Source: Antarcticirhabdus aurantiaca
GTDB lineage: Bacteria > Pseudomonadota > Alphaproteobacteria > Rhizobiales > Rhizobiaceae
Assembly: GCF_009765365.1 (NCBI RefSeq)
Contig: NZ_VTOM01000032.1
Span: 1 to 60,797 of the forward strand
Reading direction: 5' to 3'
Length of the DNA stretch: 60,797 nt
Positions within the stretch are counted from its first letter, which is position 1, and every line of letters begins with the position of its first letter. Both the position numbers and the translations under genes were made by a program. The notes below the pieces were generated by a model, which did not search any database, was not told the DNA's origin, and worked only from the letters and a program-made list of their open reading frames with translations. Of the stretch, positions 24,872-32,159 are shown piece by piece.

Positions 24872-24876
24872 AGCCC

Positions 24877-25059
24877 CTACTGCAGCCGCCTCGGCTTGAC
24901 CGCCGCGGCCACGAGCTCGCGACGCTCCTCTTCCTCATCGTCCGTCCAGTCGTCCGGCAGGATGCCGTCGAAGGAGGCCACCTCCTTCAGCGCCTCGGCG
25001 AGGGATGGATCGGCATCGGGGCGGAGATCTTCGGTGAAGGCGATGCGGACGATCTTCAT
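24877..25059 (-). CDS. Small acidic hypothetical protein
   Basis: 60 aa, MKIVRIAFTEDLRPDADPSLAEALKEVASFDGILPDDWTDDEEEERRELVAAAVKPRRLQ. Very acidic middle and basic end. No family recognised; located between cargo genes, on the late-gene strand. Confidence 0.55.
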   Translation of the reverse strand: MKIVRIAFTEDLRPDADPSLAEALKEVASFDGILPDDWTDDEEEERRELVAAAVKPRRLQ

Positions 25060-25069
25060 GGCTTGGAAC

Positions 25070-25597
25070 CTAGCTGAGCGCGAGCGTCAGGATGAATGCC
25101 GCGCCCCCAACACCGAGCGCGCCGAAGGCGATCCAGATAGCAGTCCACAGCCGCTTTGCGTTGGCCTCCATCCGCTTGTGATTCGCGTCGATTGAGTCCG
25201 CAAAGTGCGCGCACATCTCGGCCAGGGACTCGTTGAGCGGCTTACGGGCTTCGATGTCCCTCACCCAATCAGCAGGCGAACTGCCAGCGAAATCAAACCC
25301 CGCTGGAGCTGCGGCACGCACGGCGAACCATATGGCGCCCAGCAATGCGGCAGCGACCAGGATGCAGATGACCGACAGGGCGACATTGGGCTTGTCCCCG
25401 ATCGCGTAGCCTGAGGCGCCGCCGATCAGAACGACCGCGGCCGCGGCGAAAAAACCCGTGATCGTCATGGCTCGCTGATCAGCCGCGAGCGCGACTGTCT
25501 GTTGACTCGCCAGATGCACCTCGGCTTCTCTCAGCATCTCCCGCAGGGTCGGTTCATCGGCTGCGGCCAAGCGCTTCGATAGGGGCAACTCGCTCAT
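25070..25597 (-). CDS. Three-transmembrane-segment protein
   Basis: 175 aa from ATG 25597. An N-terminal helix (LREMLREAEVHLASQQTVALAADQRAMTITGF) leads into TM1 (FFAAAAVVLIGGASGYAIG), TM2 (ALSVICILVAAALLGAIWFAV) and, after a soluble loop, TM3 (AIWIAFGALGVGGAAFILTLAL). Small membrane proteins of this type are frequent prophage cargo. The start codon overlaps that of a plus-strand ORF (25596). Confidence 0.65.
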   Translation of the reverse strand: MSELPLSKRLAAADEPTLREMLREAEVHLASQQTVALAADQRAMTITGFFAAAAVVLIGGASGYAIGDKPNVALSVICILVAAALLGAIWFAVRAAAPAGFDFAGSSPADWVRDIEARKPLNESLAEMCAHFADSIDANHKRMEANAKRLWTAIWIAFGALGVGGAAFILTLALS

Positions 25598-25769
25598 GGA
25601 CTCTTCCAGTTTCGAGATGCAGCCGGACAAGCGGCCGACCGGAACGAAGGGGGATGGAGGTCGCTCGGGCGTGACGAACAATGACAGGGGCGGGGCTTTC
25701 ATCAATAGGGATGATCGTCGGCCGCCTCCCCCTCCTCCGAAACCCCCGAAAGGGGACGGGAAGAAGTAG
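25596..25769 (+). CDS. Possible proline-rich small protein
   Basis: 57 aa, ATG 25596 to TAG 25767-25769: MDSSSFEMQPDKRPTGTKGD...NRDDRRPPPPPPKPPKGDGKK. Its ATG lies head-to-head on the ATG of the minus-strand three-TM gene. Low complexity, weak ribosome-binding site (GGGG at 25583). Composition resembles tails of small phage proteins, so it may be real. Confidence 0.35.
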   Translation: MDSSSFEMQPDKRPTGTKGDGGRSGVTNNDRGGAFINRDDRRPPPPPPKPPKGDGKK

Positions 25770-25771
25770 CG

Positions 25772-26062
25772 CTAGGCTGCCCTCGCCCGCATCAGCGCCA
25801 CCGTTCCGCGGATCTGCGCGTTGAAGGCGTCGTCGTCGAGCTCTTCCGTGTCGATCGGCTCGGGCACCTTGTAGCCGGCGAGGCGGTATCGCTCCCGGCT
25901 CTCGGCCTCGATCCGCTTGCGCGCGGTGTCGAGCGCGACATGCAGGCGGACGAGATCACACCCCATGATGTCGCCGTCCGACCAACCGGGCAGCATGTGA
26001 ACCGCTGCCCGGTAGACATCGACGAGCGCCTCTTCCGGCGTCAGAGCTCGACGCCGTTTCCC
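25772..26062 (-). CDS. Tail assembly chaperone, frameshifted T domain
   Basis: Read as the continuation of the upstream chaperone gene after a -1 shift at GGGAAAC (26062-26056). The T frame then gives ...LTPEEALVDVYRAAVHMLPGWSDGDIMGCDLVRLHVALDTARKRIEAESRERYRLAGYKVPEPIDTEELDDDAFNAQIRGTVALMRARAA, about 95 residues, ending at 25772. This corresponds to the gpGT-type extension that recruits tail tube subunits onto the tape measure. A separate start at 25996 is possible but the slippery site argues for fusion. Confidence 0.8.
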   Translation of the reverse strand, partial: GKRRRALTPEEALVDVYRAAVHMLPGWSDGDIMGCDLVRLHVALDTARKRIEAESRERYRLAGYKVPEPIDTEELDDDAFNAQIRGTVALMRARAA

Positions 26063-26394
26063 TCGTCGCGCTCCTCGGCGCCGTCTCCATCTTCGAGATC
26101 GGGGTCGCGCCCGCCATTGGAGAGGCGCACGACGTACTTCATGACGTCGCCGATGATATTGCGCGTTCCGGCCTCGTAAACGGCCTCGTTCAGGTCGTCC
26201 GTCGAGATCTGCTTCAGAGGAACGCCCTGACGCACGATGTAGGTGACCGCGGAGAGGTCGTTGCCGGCAACTGCGGCGATGGCGTTCTGGAAGCCGTTGA
26301 AGCGGTTCGAGACGTTCTGCGCAGCCTTCAGGCTCGGCTTCAGGTCGTACTCGTCGCCGCCCAGCTTGATCGTGACGGGATTGGAAAGGGTCAT
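26041..26394 (-). CDS. Tail assembly chaperone G (GTA TAC-like)
   Basis: 117 aa. MTLSNPVTIKLGGDEYDLKPSLKAAQNVSNRFNGFQNAIAAVAGNDLSAVTYIVRQGV matches the small tail assembly chaperone found downstream of the tail tube in GTA-like and rhizobial siphoviruses. Acidic C-terminus (DPDLEDGDGAEERDEGN) just before the slippery heptamer. ATG 26394 has GAGG upstream. Acts transiently during tail assembly around the tape measure. Confidence 0.85.
   Translation of the reverse strand: MTLSNPVTIKLGGDEYDLKPSLKAAQNVSNRFNGFQNAIAAVAGNDLSAVTYIVRQGVPLKQISTDDLNEAVYEAGTRNIIGDVMKYVVRLSNGGRDPDLEDGDGAEERDEGNGVEL
26056..26062 (-). other. Programmed -1 frameshift site GGGAAAC
   Basis: On the minus strand the zero frame reads GAG GGA AAC, so the heptamer has the correct X-XXY-YYZ phase. 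Shifting to GGG AAA C enters the T frame, which is open from here to 25772. The zero-frame stop follows at 26043-26041. Confidence 0.8.
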
Positions 26395-26488
26395 CGGGTT
26401 GTCCTCAGGTCGGGTTTTCGGGTGATAAGGGCGGGCGACGGCGCACCCGAACAGCGCCGCCGCCCCTCTCGGCCGAGAGTTTCGGGGA

Positions 26489-26950
26489 TCAGGCTGCCGG
26501 GACTTCGATCGGCGCTTCCTGCGGCTGGCAGGAATAAGTCCGGGTCTGCGTGTCGTTCGGGCCGCCGAGGCCGACGTTCGCCGAGTTCACCAGCACCGAG
26601 AAGTAGACGACGTCGAAGGTGCCATCCTCGTTCGGGATCTCCATCTTGAGATTGAACGAGAGGTAAGAAGCAGCCGCCGCGTTCATGGCGATCTGGCCGG
26701 GGTCGGTGTCCTGGCGCGAGCAGACGATGTCCATCGACGTCGCGTTCGCCGTGCCCTTGCCGTGCCGGGTGCGACCGTCAGCAACTTCCTCGACAGTGAT
26801 GTCCTGGAAGGTGTCACCGAAGCCAGGCACCGAGCGCACGCGACCGATCAGGACGTAGGTGTCAGCGGCAAGCGCCGTCTGCGTGTAGGTGCCGGTAGCG
26901 CCGCCGATCGAGATCTTGGTGCGGGCGACCGGCAAGGGGGTGTTTGCCAT
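26489..26950 (-). CDS. Major tail tube protein
   Basis: 153 aa. MANTPLPVARTKISIGGATGTYTQTALAADTYVLIGRVRSVPGFGDTFQDITVEEVADGRTRHGKGTANATSMDIVCSRQDTDPGQ is typical of siphovirus tail tube subunits (beta sandwich with long loop). Located directly before the tail assembly chaperone, as expected. Polymerises into the tail tube. Confidence 0.85.
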   Translation of the reverse strand: MANTPLPVARTKISIGGATGTYTQTALAADTYVLIGRVRSVPGFGDTFQDITVEEVADGRTRHGKGTANATSMDIVCSRQDTDPGQIAMNAAAASYLSFNLKMEIPNEDGTFDVVYFSVLVNSANVGLGGPNDTQTRTYSCQPQEAPIEVPAA

Positions 26951-26977
26951 GGCCGAAACTCCTTGAGGCTAGGCGTG

Positions 26978-27000
26978 AAAAAGCCCGCAAGAAGCGGGCC
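26978..27000 (-). terminator. Terminator before tail tube gene
   Basis: GCCCGC / GCGGGC stem followed by TTTTTCAC on the minus strand. Such a hairpin would set apart the highly expressed tail tube gene. Confidence 0.65.
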
Positions 27001-27042
27001 ATGGGTCTCGCGGGATTGCGAGAGACGAGCGCGCGCGTGGCG

Positions 27043-27297
27043 CTATTCGGTGGAGGGCTCTTGAATGGTCACGGTGCCGAAGAGGTCTTCCTCGGCGATC
27101 TCATCCATGCCCGGAATGCAATAGATCTGACCGTCCTCGTTGGTCTTGTTCCGCAGGACGTAGCCTGCGTCCGTGTCGACCGTGACGACGTGATCGATGG
27201 CGGCACCGTCCAGGAAGATCTTCGCGTGTCGCCAGCGCTCCCGGTCAGCCTCCCAAGCCGCGAAGCCTGGATCGCCTTTCTTGGCCGACACTCGCAT
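27043..27297 (-). CDS. Small phage protein of head-tail region
   Basis: 84 aa, MRVSAKKGDPGFAAWEADRERWRHAKIFLDGAAIDHVVTVDTDAGYVLRNKTNEDGQIYCIPGMDEIAEEDLFGTVTIQEPSTE. Beta-rich, acidic end; similar small genes are common between tail terminator and tail tube in Hyphomicrobiales phages. No named family. Confidence 0.7.
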   Translation of the reverse strand: MRVSAKKGDPGFAAWEADRERWRHAKIFLDGAAIDHVVTVDTDAGYVLRNKTNEDGQIYCIPGMDEIAEEDLFGTVTIQEPSTE

Positions 27298-27299
27298 AG

Positions 27300-27548
27300 T
27301 CAGCCCTCGCCGTTTCCGACCTTGGCTGCAGCGACAGGAGCGGCTTCGGGCGAACTGGCGCGGGCAAGCTTCTTGGCCTGCGCCTCAGAACCGCCGACGC
27401 GGATCAGGCGGGCGTTCTCGCGGGCGACGACGACCGGGTGGTCGCGGGCGACATCGACGTTCTGAGCGTCGCCCGGCGCGATTTCGACGACCTCACCGGC
27501 CTTGTCGCGGAAGATGAGCGCGCGGGTGGAGAGATTGGCGATCTGCAT
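27300..27548 (-). CDS. Small beta-rich protein
   Basis: 82 aa from ATG 27548: MQIANLSTRALIFRDKAGEVVEIAPGDAQNVDVARDHPVVVARENARLIRVGGSEAQAKKL... Short beta barrel followed by a basic/alanine tail. Conserved in position near connector genes in related phages; role unknown. Confidence 0.65.
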   Translation of the reverse strand: MQIANLSTRALIFRDKAGEVVEIAPGDAQNVDVARDHPVVVARENARLIRVGGSEAQAKKLARASSPEAAPVAAAKVGNGEG

Positions 27549-27549
27549 G

Positions 27550-27741
27550 TCAGTGCTCCTGTTGCTCCGACTTCTCGACGATTGCCGCCGCACGGAGGAA
27601 GTTGGCGGCCACGAAGGAGTAGCCCTCGGCTTCAGCCGTCCGGGCGTAGCTGCGTAGGGTCACGGAGAGCTTGAACCCCTCGGGGAACGGGATGTGTTCA
27701 GCCATCAGCTCGGACAAGCTTGGGCGACAATCCTGGCTCAT
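27550..27741 (-). CDS. Small hypothetical protein
   Basis: 63 aa from ATG 27741 (MSQDCRPSLSELMAEHIPFPEGFKLSVTLRSYARTAEAEGYSFVAANFLRAAAIVEKSEQQEH). Helical C-terminal half. The start overlaps the preceding stop. No family recognised. Confidence 0.6.
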   Translation of the reverse strand: MSQDCRPSLSELMAEHIPFPEGFKLSVTLRSYARTAEAEGYSFVAANFLRAAAIVEKSEQQEH

Positions 27742-27742
27742 C

Positions 27743-28138
27743 TCAGCCCTCAACGATGAACTGGTAGGGGACCGTCAGCTCGAGGCGGAAGTAATTGGCC
27801 TCGTCGCTACGATCGTCGGTAACGGGCGACTGCGGGGCGTAGCACTGCACCCGGTCGAAGGCTTGCCCTCGGAACAGCGCCGCGATCTCTTCGAGCCACT
27901 CGCGGCCCTGGTGTGCGCCTACGCCCGGCTCGACGTGAAGGCGAACGCGAAAGCCGCCCTCCTCAAGGAACTCGTTGGCCGTGATCCACTCGGACCGACA
28001 CCACGGAAAGTCGACTAGGATCCAGGGTCCGCCGCCGTCTGGCGTGGAGGTGTTGGCGTTCTCGACCAGGACCGTGCAGCGGGTGAAGTTCGCCTGGATC
28101 CTGGCTTCGACGGCTCGGACGACATCGGGATGAGCCAT
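27743..28138 (-). CDS. Tail terminator-like protein
   Basis: 131 aa from ATG 28138. MAHPDVVRAVEARIQANFTRCTVLVENANTSTPDGGGPWILVDFPWCRSEWITANEFLEEGGFRVRLHVEPGVGAHQGREWLEEIAALFRGQAFD has the size and strand/helix order of DUF4128-like tail terminators that cap the tail tube. Gene order (between gp10-like protein and tail tube) supports this. Confidence 0.75.
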   Translation of the reverse strand: MAHPDVVRAVEARIQANFTRCTVLVENANTSTPDGGGPWILVDFPWCRSEWITANEFLEEGGFRVRLHVEPGVGAHQGREWLEEIAALFRGQAFDRVQCYAPQSPVTDDRSDEANYFRLELTVPYQFIVEG

Positions 28139-28803
28139 CAGAAGGGCCTCACGCGGATCGCAGGATGCGAGTAGCCGGTGTCGTCGTCGTAGTAGGTCCG
28201 CAGGAACTCGACCTTGGCGATGTTCCCGAACCGAGTGGCAGCGACGGCCGACACGGCCGAATAGACGCCATCGGGCGCCTGAGGCGATTGCCCATCGCCG
28301 GTGCGCGTCGTCTTGGTCCAACGCCGCCGAGTGCCGATCGGCCCTGAACGGTCACGGCGGCTGACGGTGTAGCTGCGTGGCTCGATCTTCATGGAGTATG
28401 CCTGCCGGTTCACGAACAGGAACTTGCTGGCCGTGAGCGGCGCCTCCAGCGGATCCTCGTACTCGACGTTGTCGGCGATCATGACGTGGCTGCGGGCATA
28501 CTTACCGCTCAGCACCGGCGAGGCCTTCACAAGCTCCTCGCCGATCCACTCCAGCACTTCGCGCATAAGGCTGAACTCGGCGACGATGACGCCGTCCGGT
28601 CTGACGCTAGCTAGCGGAGCGCCAACCCGACCGTCGACCGCGACGCGCGGCGGCGTGTCAGAACCGGTGACTGCCTTGTTGGTGGCGCGGATGTCTGCGA
28701 TGCCGTCACGCGCGACCTGCGCGAGCCGCGCCGAGCGCGCCTCGGGCGACTTGAGGTCGGCCAGGAACACCTGCACCTGGCGGGAAAAGTTCTCAATCTT
28801 CAT
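28138..28803 (-). CDS. HK97 gp10-like head-tail joining protein
   Basis: 221 aa from ATG 28803. N-terminal helices (FSRQVQVFLADLKSPEARSARLAQVARDGIADIRATNKAVTG) and later VKASPVLSGKYARSHVMIADNVEYEDPLEA (S/G-Y-A-R motif) are typical of neck/minor tail proteins of the gp10 type. Lies between head closure and tail terminator genes. Longer than usual (about 130-180 aa). Confidence 0.7.
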   Translation of the reverse strand: MKIENFSRQVQVFLADLKSPEARSARLAQVARDGIADIRATNKAVTGSDTPPRVAVDGRVGAPLASVRPDGVIVAEFSLMREVLEWIGEELVKASPVLSGKYARSHVMIADNVEYEDPLEAPLTASKFLFVNRQAYSMKIEPRSYTVSRRDRSGPIGTRRRWTKTTRTGDGQSPQAPDGVYSAVSAVAATRFGNIAKVEFLRTYYDDDTGYSHPAIRVRPF

Positions 28804-29141
28804 CAGGCGCCCGCCGCGATGCCTTCGTAGGCGAGGAGCACGTCCCCATCCCGCCGGGTCTGGTCGTCGGGGCGGCTGGTGAAGCGCCACGTCAGACCGT
28901 CGACGATGATCTTGTCGCCTTGTTTGAGCGGGCGAAGAGCTGGCGGCACGTCTTCGGCCAGGACGAGCACGCGACGCTGGCCAGCGTTGACGCCGCCCGC
29001 GACCTCGTCCTCGGCAAAATCATGGATGCGCGCTCTGACGTACGCCGCCGTGATCGGCGCGGCATTCGGCACCGGACGCTCGATCGTCACCCGTCGGCCC
29101 TTCAGCGTGAAGGCGCGCCGATAGCTTGCCGCGTAGCTCAT
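28803..29141 (-). CDS. Head closure (stopper) protein
   Basis: 112 aa from ATG 29141: YRRAFTLKGRRVTIERPVPNAAPITAAYVRARIHDFAEDEVAGGVNAGQRRVLVLAEDVPPALRPLKQGDKIIVDGLTWRFTSRPDDQTRRDGDVLLAYE. Beta-barrel pattern with the late KQGDKI(I)VDG motif of SPP1 gp16-like head-tail adaptors. Seals the packaged DNA before tail joining. Confidence 0.75.
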   Translation of the reverse strand: MSYAASYRRAFTLKGRRVTIERPVPNAAPITAAYVRARIHDFAEDEVAGGVNAGQRRVLVLAEDVPPALRPLKQGDKIIVDGLTWRFTSRPDDQTRRDGDVLLAYEGIAAGA

Positions 29142-29779
29142 ACGAACACCGGACGCCGGTACTGGCTGAGGATCGCCTCGGCCTCGGGGTGAGGCAGGGC
29201 CGCCGCAGCGCCCTGCACGTACCACGACTGCGAGAGCACGCCGTCGACGTTCTCGCTCTTCAGCATCATGTCGCGCCCGACCGCGGACAGGGAGGCGCCC
29301 ACGAGCTGGATCACGGCGTGCTCGATGTCCGCCGGCAGATCGGGCGCCGTCGAGGCGCCGCGGTCTTCGTCGGGCAACAGCCAGCCCGCCTCATATTCGA
29401 TCAGCACCGATCGGCCGCGCCAGCAGCGGCGCTCGCCGTCGGATAGGAAATGGACGAAGCGCTCGTCCGCCTCATAGGAGCCGGGCAGCAGGGCGACGCC
29501 GTCCAGGGACAGGGTCGCGATTGCGCCCACAGGCTCGCAGGAGAGCAGCAACCCTCCGTCCGGGGATGTCGCCGCACCATGAAGCCCGATGCGCTCGCGC
29601 ACCGTCTCGCGTCCGAACCGGCGCCTACAGAACGAGGCGGCACGCGCCGAGGCCTGGTCAATGAAGCGCTCGATCACGGCGGAAGGCGGATCATCGCTCT
29701 TGAGCCCGAGGTCGCTGCGCACGTTCTCGACCGTCGTCAGGCGCTTGGCCTCAGCGGATGTGATGACGATGACGCTCAC
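29138..29779 (-). CDS. Head-tail connector (gp6-like)
   Basis: 213 aa. Starts ITSAEAKRLTTVENVRSDLGLKSDDPPSAVIERFIDQASARAASFCRRRFGRETV, the helical pattern of phage_gp6-like connectors (HK97 gp6), ending in YEAGWLLPDEDRG and a helical tail. Forms the ring below the portal. Confidence 0.8.
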   Translation of the reverse strand: MSVIVITSAEAKRLTTVENVRSDLGLKSDDPPSAVIERFIDQASARAASFCRRRFGRETVRERIGLHGAATSPDGGLLLSCEPVGAIATLSLDGVALLPGSYEADERFVHFLSDGERRCWRGRSVLIEYEAGWLLPDEDRGASTAPDLPADIEHAVIQLVGASLSAVGRDMMLKSENVDGVLSQSWYVQGAAAALPHPEAEAILSQYRRPVFV

Positions 29780-29801
29780 GGCTGCCCTCGGAATGGAAGC
29801 G

Positions 29802-29820
29802 GGCGGGCACGAAGCCCGCC
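29802..29820 (-). terminator. Hairpin after gene 29836
   Basis: GGCGGGC / GCCCGCC with 5-nt loop in a short intergenic gap, no clear U-tract. Weak terminator or mRNA stabiliser. Confidence 0.4.
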
Positions 29821-29835
29821 GCGCAGTGCCTCAGA

Positions 29836-30198
29836 TCAGCCTTCGGCCTCGCCGGGCGTCTTCGTCTGGACGCCCTGCTCGTTGAGCGCCTTCGCCACCG
29901 CTTCGGCGCCCGAGATGGTCGGGTCGTTGAAGTCGATCCGGTTCTGGTCGACCGTCGTGTGTGCCCGCGGGTTGTCGTCGACCGCCGGGTGCGAGGGGTC
30001 GACGTCGGGCACGATCTGGTGCGGCGCGCCGGACGCTTCGAACTCGGTGGCGGCAGGAATGTCCGCGGGCTTGTCACCCTCGTTCTCAGCCGCTTCCGAG
30101 GACGTCTGGGTGGCGGGCGCGGTGTCAGCGCCGCCGGACTCCTTCACGACGGTCTCGCCTTCGGTCGGAACGGCTCCGCTCTGCTTCTTCTCGGCCAT
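29836..30198 (-). CDS. Disordered acidic protein after capsid
   Basis: 120 aa; residues 1-60 are low-complexity, acidic (TEGETVVKESGGADTAPATQTSSEAAENEGDKPAD), the rest ends with IDFNDPTISGAEAVAKALNEQGVQTKTPGE. Proteins of this kind are often found between capsid and connector genes; a decoration or scaffolding role is possible but unproven. Confidence 0.65.
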   Translation of the reverse strand: MAEKKQSGAVPTEGETVVKESGGADTAPATQTSSEAAENEGDKPADIPAATEFEASGAPHQIVPDVDPSHPAVDDNPRAHTTVDQNRIDFNDPTISGAEAVAKALNEQGVQTKTPGEAEG

Positions 30199-30212
30199 GG
30201 CGGCCTCCTATG

Positions 30213-30237
30213 AAAAAGGCCCGCCGAAGCGAGCCCG
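30213..30237 (-). terminator. Terminator before gene 29836
   Basis: On the minus strand GGGC-TCGC / GCG-GGCC stem followed by TTTTTCAT. Confidence 0.65.
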
Positions 30238-30243
30238 TTGGGT

Positions 30244-30807
30244 TCAGGGAAGTGCCGTTGCCGGCCCGTATCGAGCCAGTATCTCTCTGGCCCATTGCAC
30301 AAGGTCTTCCGGACGCTGCCCCGATGGCTGCGACGTGACCCAAAGCTCTAAATTCTCAGGGCGGTTGTCCGCCCGATCACCGTTGATGTGGTGGACATTC
30401 TCGCCCGGCAGAAGATCGCGACCGAGTTTCGCTGCCATGACGGCGCGGTGCTCTAGAACACTTCCCTGCGAGTTGGCCTGCGGGTGGCCGCGCTCGGTGA
30501 AACGAACATAGCCGTACTTGTCGATGAACTTCTCGCCATGCCTCCGCGGCTTGATGGCGATACGTAGGTCTTGGCCCTGACGATGGCGCTCGTAGTGCGT
30601 CGAGCAGAAACCCTTAGCAGCATGCGGCTTGTCGCAGCCAGGCACTGTGCAAGTCACAGACCGCACCTTGCCGGCGAACGGCTTACCGGTTCGGCCGCCG
30701 TTTGGGTCACCCCATTTGTATTGTCGTTGATAGTGCATGGCACACAGGCGCTTCGCCCGAACGTGCTTGTCACAGCCAACGATATCGCACATCTTGTGCG
30801 CAGCCAT
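30244..30807 (-). CDS. HNH homing endonuclease between capsid and connector genes
   Basis: 187 aa. Two zinc knuckles at the N-terminus (CDIVGCDKHVRAKRLCAMHYQR; CTVPGCDKPHAAKGFCSTHYERHRQG), then the HNH core LEHRAVMAAKLGRDLLPGENVHHINGDRADNRPENLELW. The first knuckle differs from those of the other HNH genes here, so it is a separate lineage. Bordered on both sides by terminators, so it sits as an isolated cassette in the structural operon. Confidence 0.88.
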   Translation of the reverse strand: MAAHKMCDIVGCDKHVRAKRLCAMHYQRQYKWGDPNGGRTGKPFAGKVRSVTCTVPGCDKPHAAKGFCSTHYERHRQGQDLRIAIKPRRHGEKFIDKYGYVRFTERGHPQANSQGSVLEHRAVMAAKLGRDLLPGENVHHINGDRADNRPENLELWVTSQPSGQRPEDLVQWAREILARYGPATALP

Positions 30808-30836
30808 TTGCGCTGCTCCATCAGCGGTTGGTCAGA

Positions 30837-30868
30837 AGAGGCGGCGGTGTTACCAGCACCCCGCCTCT
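30837..30868 (-). terminator. Terminator after capsid gene
   Basis: AGAGGCGG-cg-GTG / CAC-c-CCGCCTCT hairpin 17 bp after the capsid stop on the minus strand. Would separate capsid from the homing-endonuclease cassette. Confidence 0.7.
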
Positions 30869-30884
30869 TCGTTTATTATAGCGC

Positions 30885-32150
30885 TTAAGCCGCGACCTGC
30901 AAAGCGCGCATCGGTTCAGGGTTGTAAACCCCTCCACCCACACGTTTTACTGTATAGAAGTGGACATAAGGCTTGTTCGTAAACGGGTCGCGGAGGACCG
31001 TGACGCCGACGCGGTCGACCACGAGGTAGGTGGCCTCCATGTCGCCGTAGAGCGCCGCGATGTTCCCGGCCGCCACCACCGGCATGTCCGGCACCTCGAC
31101 GATCGGCGCGCCGTTCAGCGTCTGCGGCTCGCCGGCCTGGTAGGACGGCTGCCAGATGTAGTTGCCGCCGGCGTCCTTGAACTTGCGGGCCTGGCCGACC
31201 GACAGCCGGTTCATGAACAGCTTGGCGTTCTGCGCGAACTCGGACGGCAGGTCGTACATCATGTCGATGAAGCCGTCGGAGGTCATCGCCGAAGCGTTGC
31301 CCGAGTTCTTGACGGCGATCGCGCCCCACGGGTGCCGGGCAGCGTTTGCCGCGCCGGTCACGTAGGTCAGGATGCCGTACGGCTTGTTGGTTCCGTTGCC
31401 CGACAGAAAGGCGATACCCTCCTGGCGGGAGAACTCGGTGTCGACCTCGGCGGCCAGCCATTCCTCGAGGTTCAGCGCCGCGTCGTCGAGGAGCTGCTGA
31501 GAGATGGCGGGGTTGGCGTAGAGCTCGCCCGGCGTGAAGTCGAGCGAGCCGATCGCCGGCGTGGTGGTGCCCGGACGGGAGGCCGTTTCACCGACCCAGC
31601 CCGAGCCGACGTTGCGGTCGGAGAACAGCTTCTTGAAGCCGGCCACGGAGATGGACTGCACCCGCGCGTTGGCGCGGATCGGCGAGATGCGCTTGAGTTT
31701 CGAGGTGATGGTGCGGTCCCACTCCACCGGGGCGAGATAGCCGCCGTTCGCGTCGGAGCCCTTGTCCATCGCCGCCGAAACCGAGCCCTTGCGCATGTGA
31801 GCCTTGAAGGCCGCCACGTACTCGGGATCGGTCGGGGGCATGTCGCCGACCTGCTCGCCCGGGCGAACGAGCGCGGCGGCGAGCTTCTTCTGCATGTCGT
31901 CGAAGGCGGTCTGGATGTCGCCGACGGCCGCGCTGATACGCTCGACCTTTTCGTCGGTGACGACGTCGGCCTTGCCCTTCAGGCGCTCGTCGTTCGAAAC
32001 CTTGAAGTCTTCGAAGCTCTTCACGAGCTCGGCTAGCATCTTCTTCGGGTCGGACGCGTCGGCGCGGACGCCGAGGGCGCTGATGGCCCGCGGCCGAGCG
32101 GCGGCGAGCGGGGTCGCGAGCGCAAAGGCGCCCGGTGCAATGTGCTTCAT
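30885..32150 (-). CDS. Major capsid protein (HK97 fold)
   Basis: 421 aa. N-terminal ~115 residues are a coiled-coil delta/scaffold domain (AELVKSFEDFKVSNDERLKGKADVVTDEKVERISAAVGDIQTAFDDMQKKLAAAL), likely cut by the neighbouring protease. The mature part carries HK97 features: SDANGGYLAPVEWDRTITSKLKRISPIRANARV, GWVGETASRPGTTTPAIGSLDFTPGELYANPAISQQLLDDAALNLEEWLAAEVDTEFSRQEGIAFLSGNGTNKPYGIL. Forms the icosahedral shell. Confidence 0.95.
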   Translation of the reverse strand: MKHIAPGAFALATPLAAARPRAISALGVRADASDPKKMLAELVKSFEDFKVSNDERLKGKADVVTDEKVERISAAVGDIQTAFDDMQKKLAAALVRPGEQVGDMPPTDPEYVAAFKAHMRKGSVSAAMDKGSDANGGYLAPVEWDRTITSKLKRISPIRANARVQSISVAGFKKLFSDRNVGSGWVGETASRPGTTTPAIGSLDFTPGELYANPAISQQLLDDAALNLEEWLAAEVDTEFSRQEGIAFLSGNGTNKPYGILTYVTGAANAARHPWGAIAVKNSGNASAMTSDGFIDMMYDLPSEFAQNAKLFMNRLSVGQARKFKDAGGNYIWQPSYQAGEPQTLNGAPIVEVPDMPVVAAGNIAALYGDMEATYLVVDRVGVTVLRDPFTNKPYVHFYTVKRVGGGVYNPEPMRALQVAA

Positions 32151-32159
32151 CTGAAGCTC

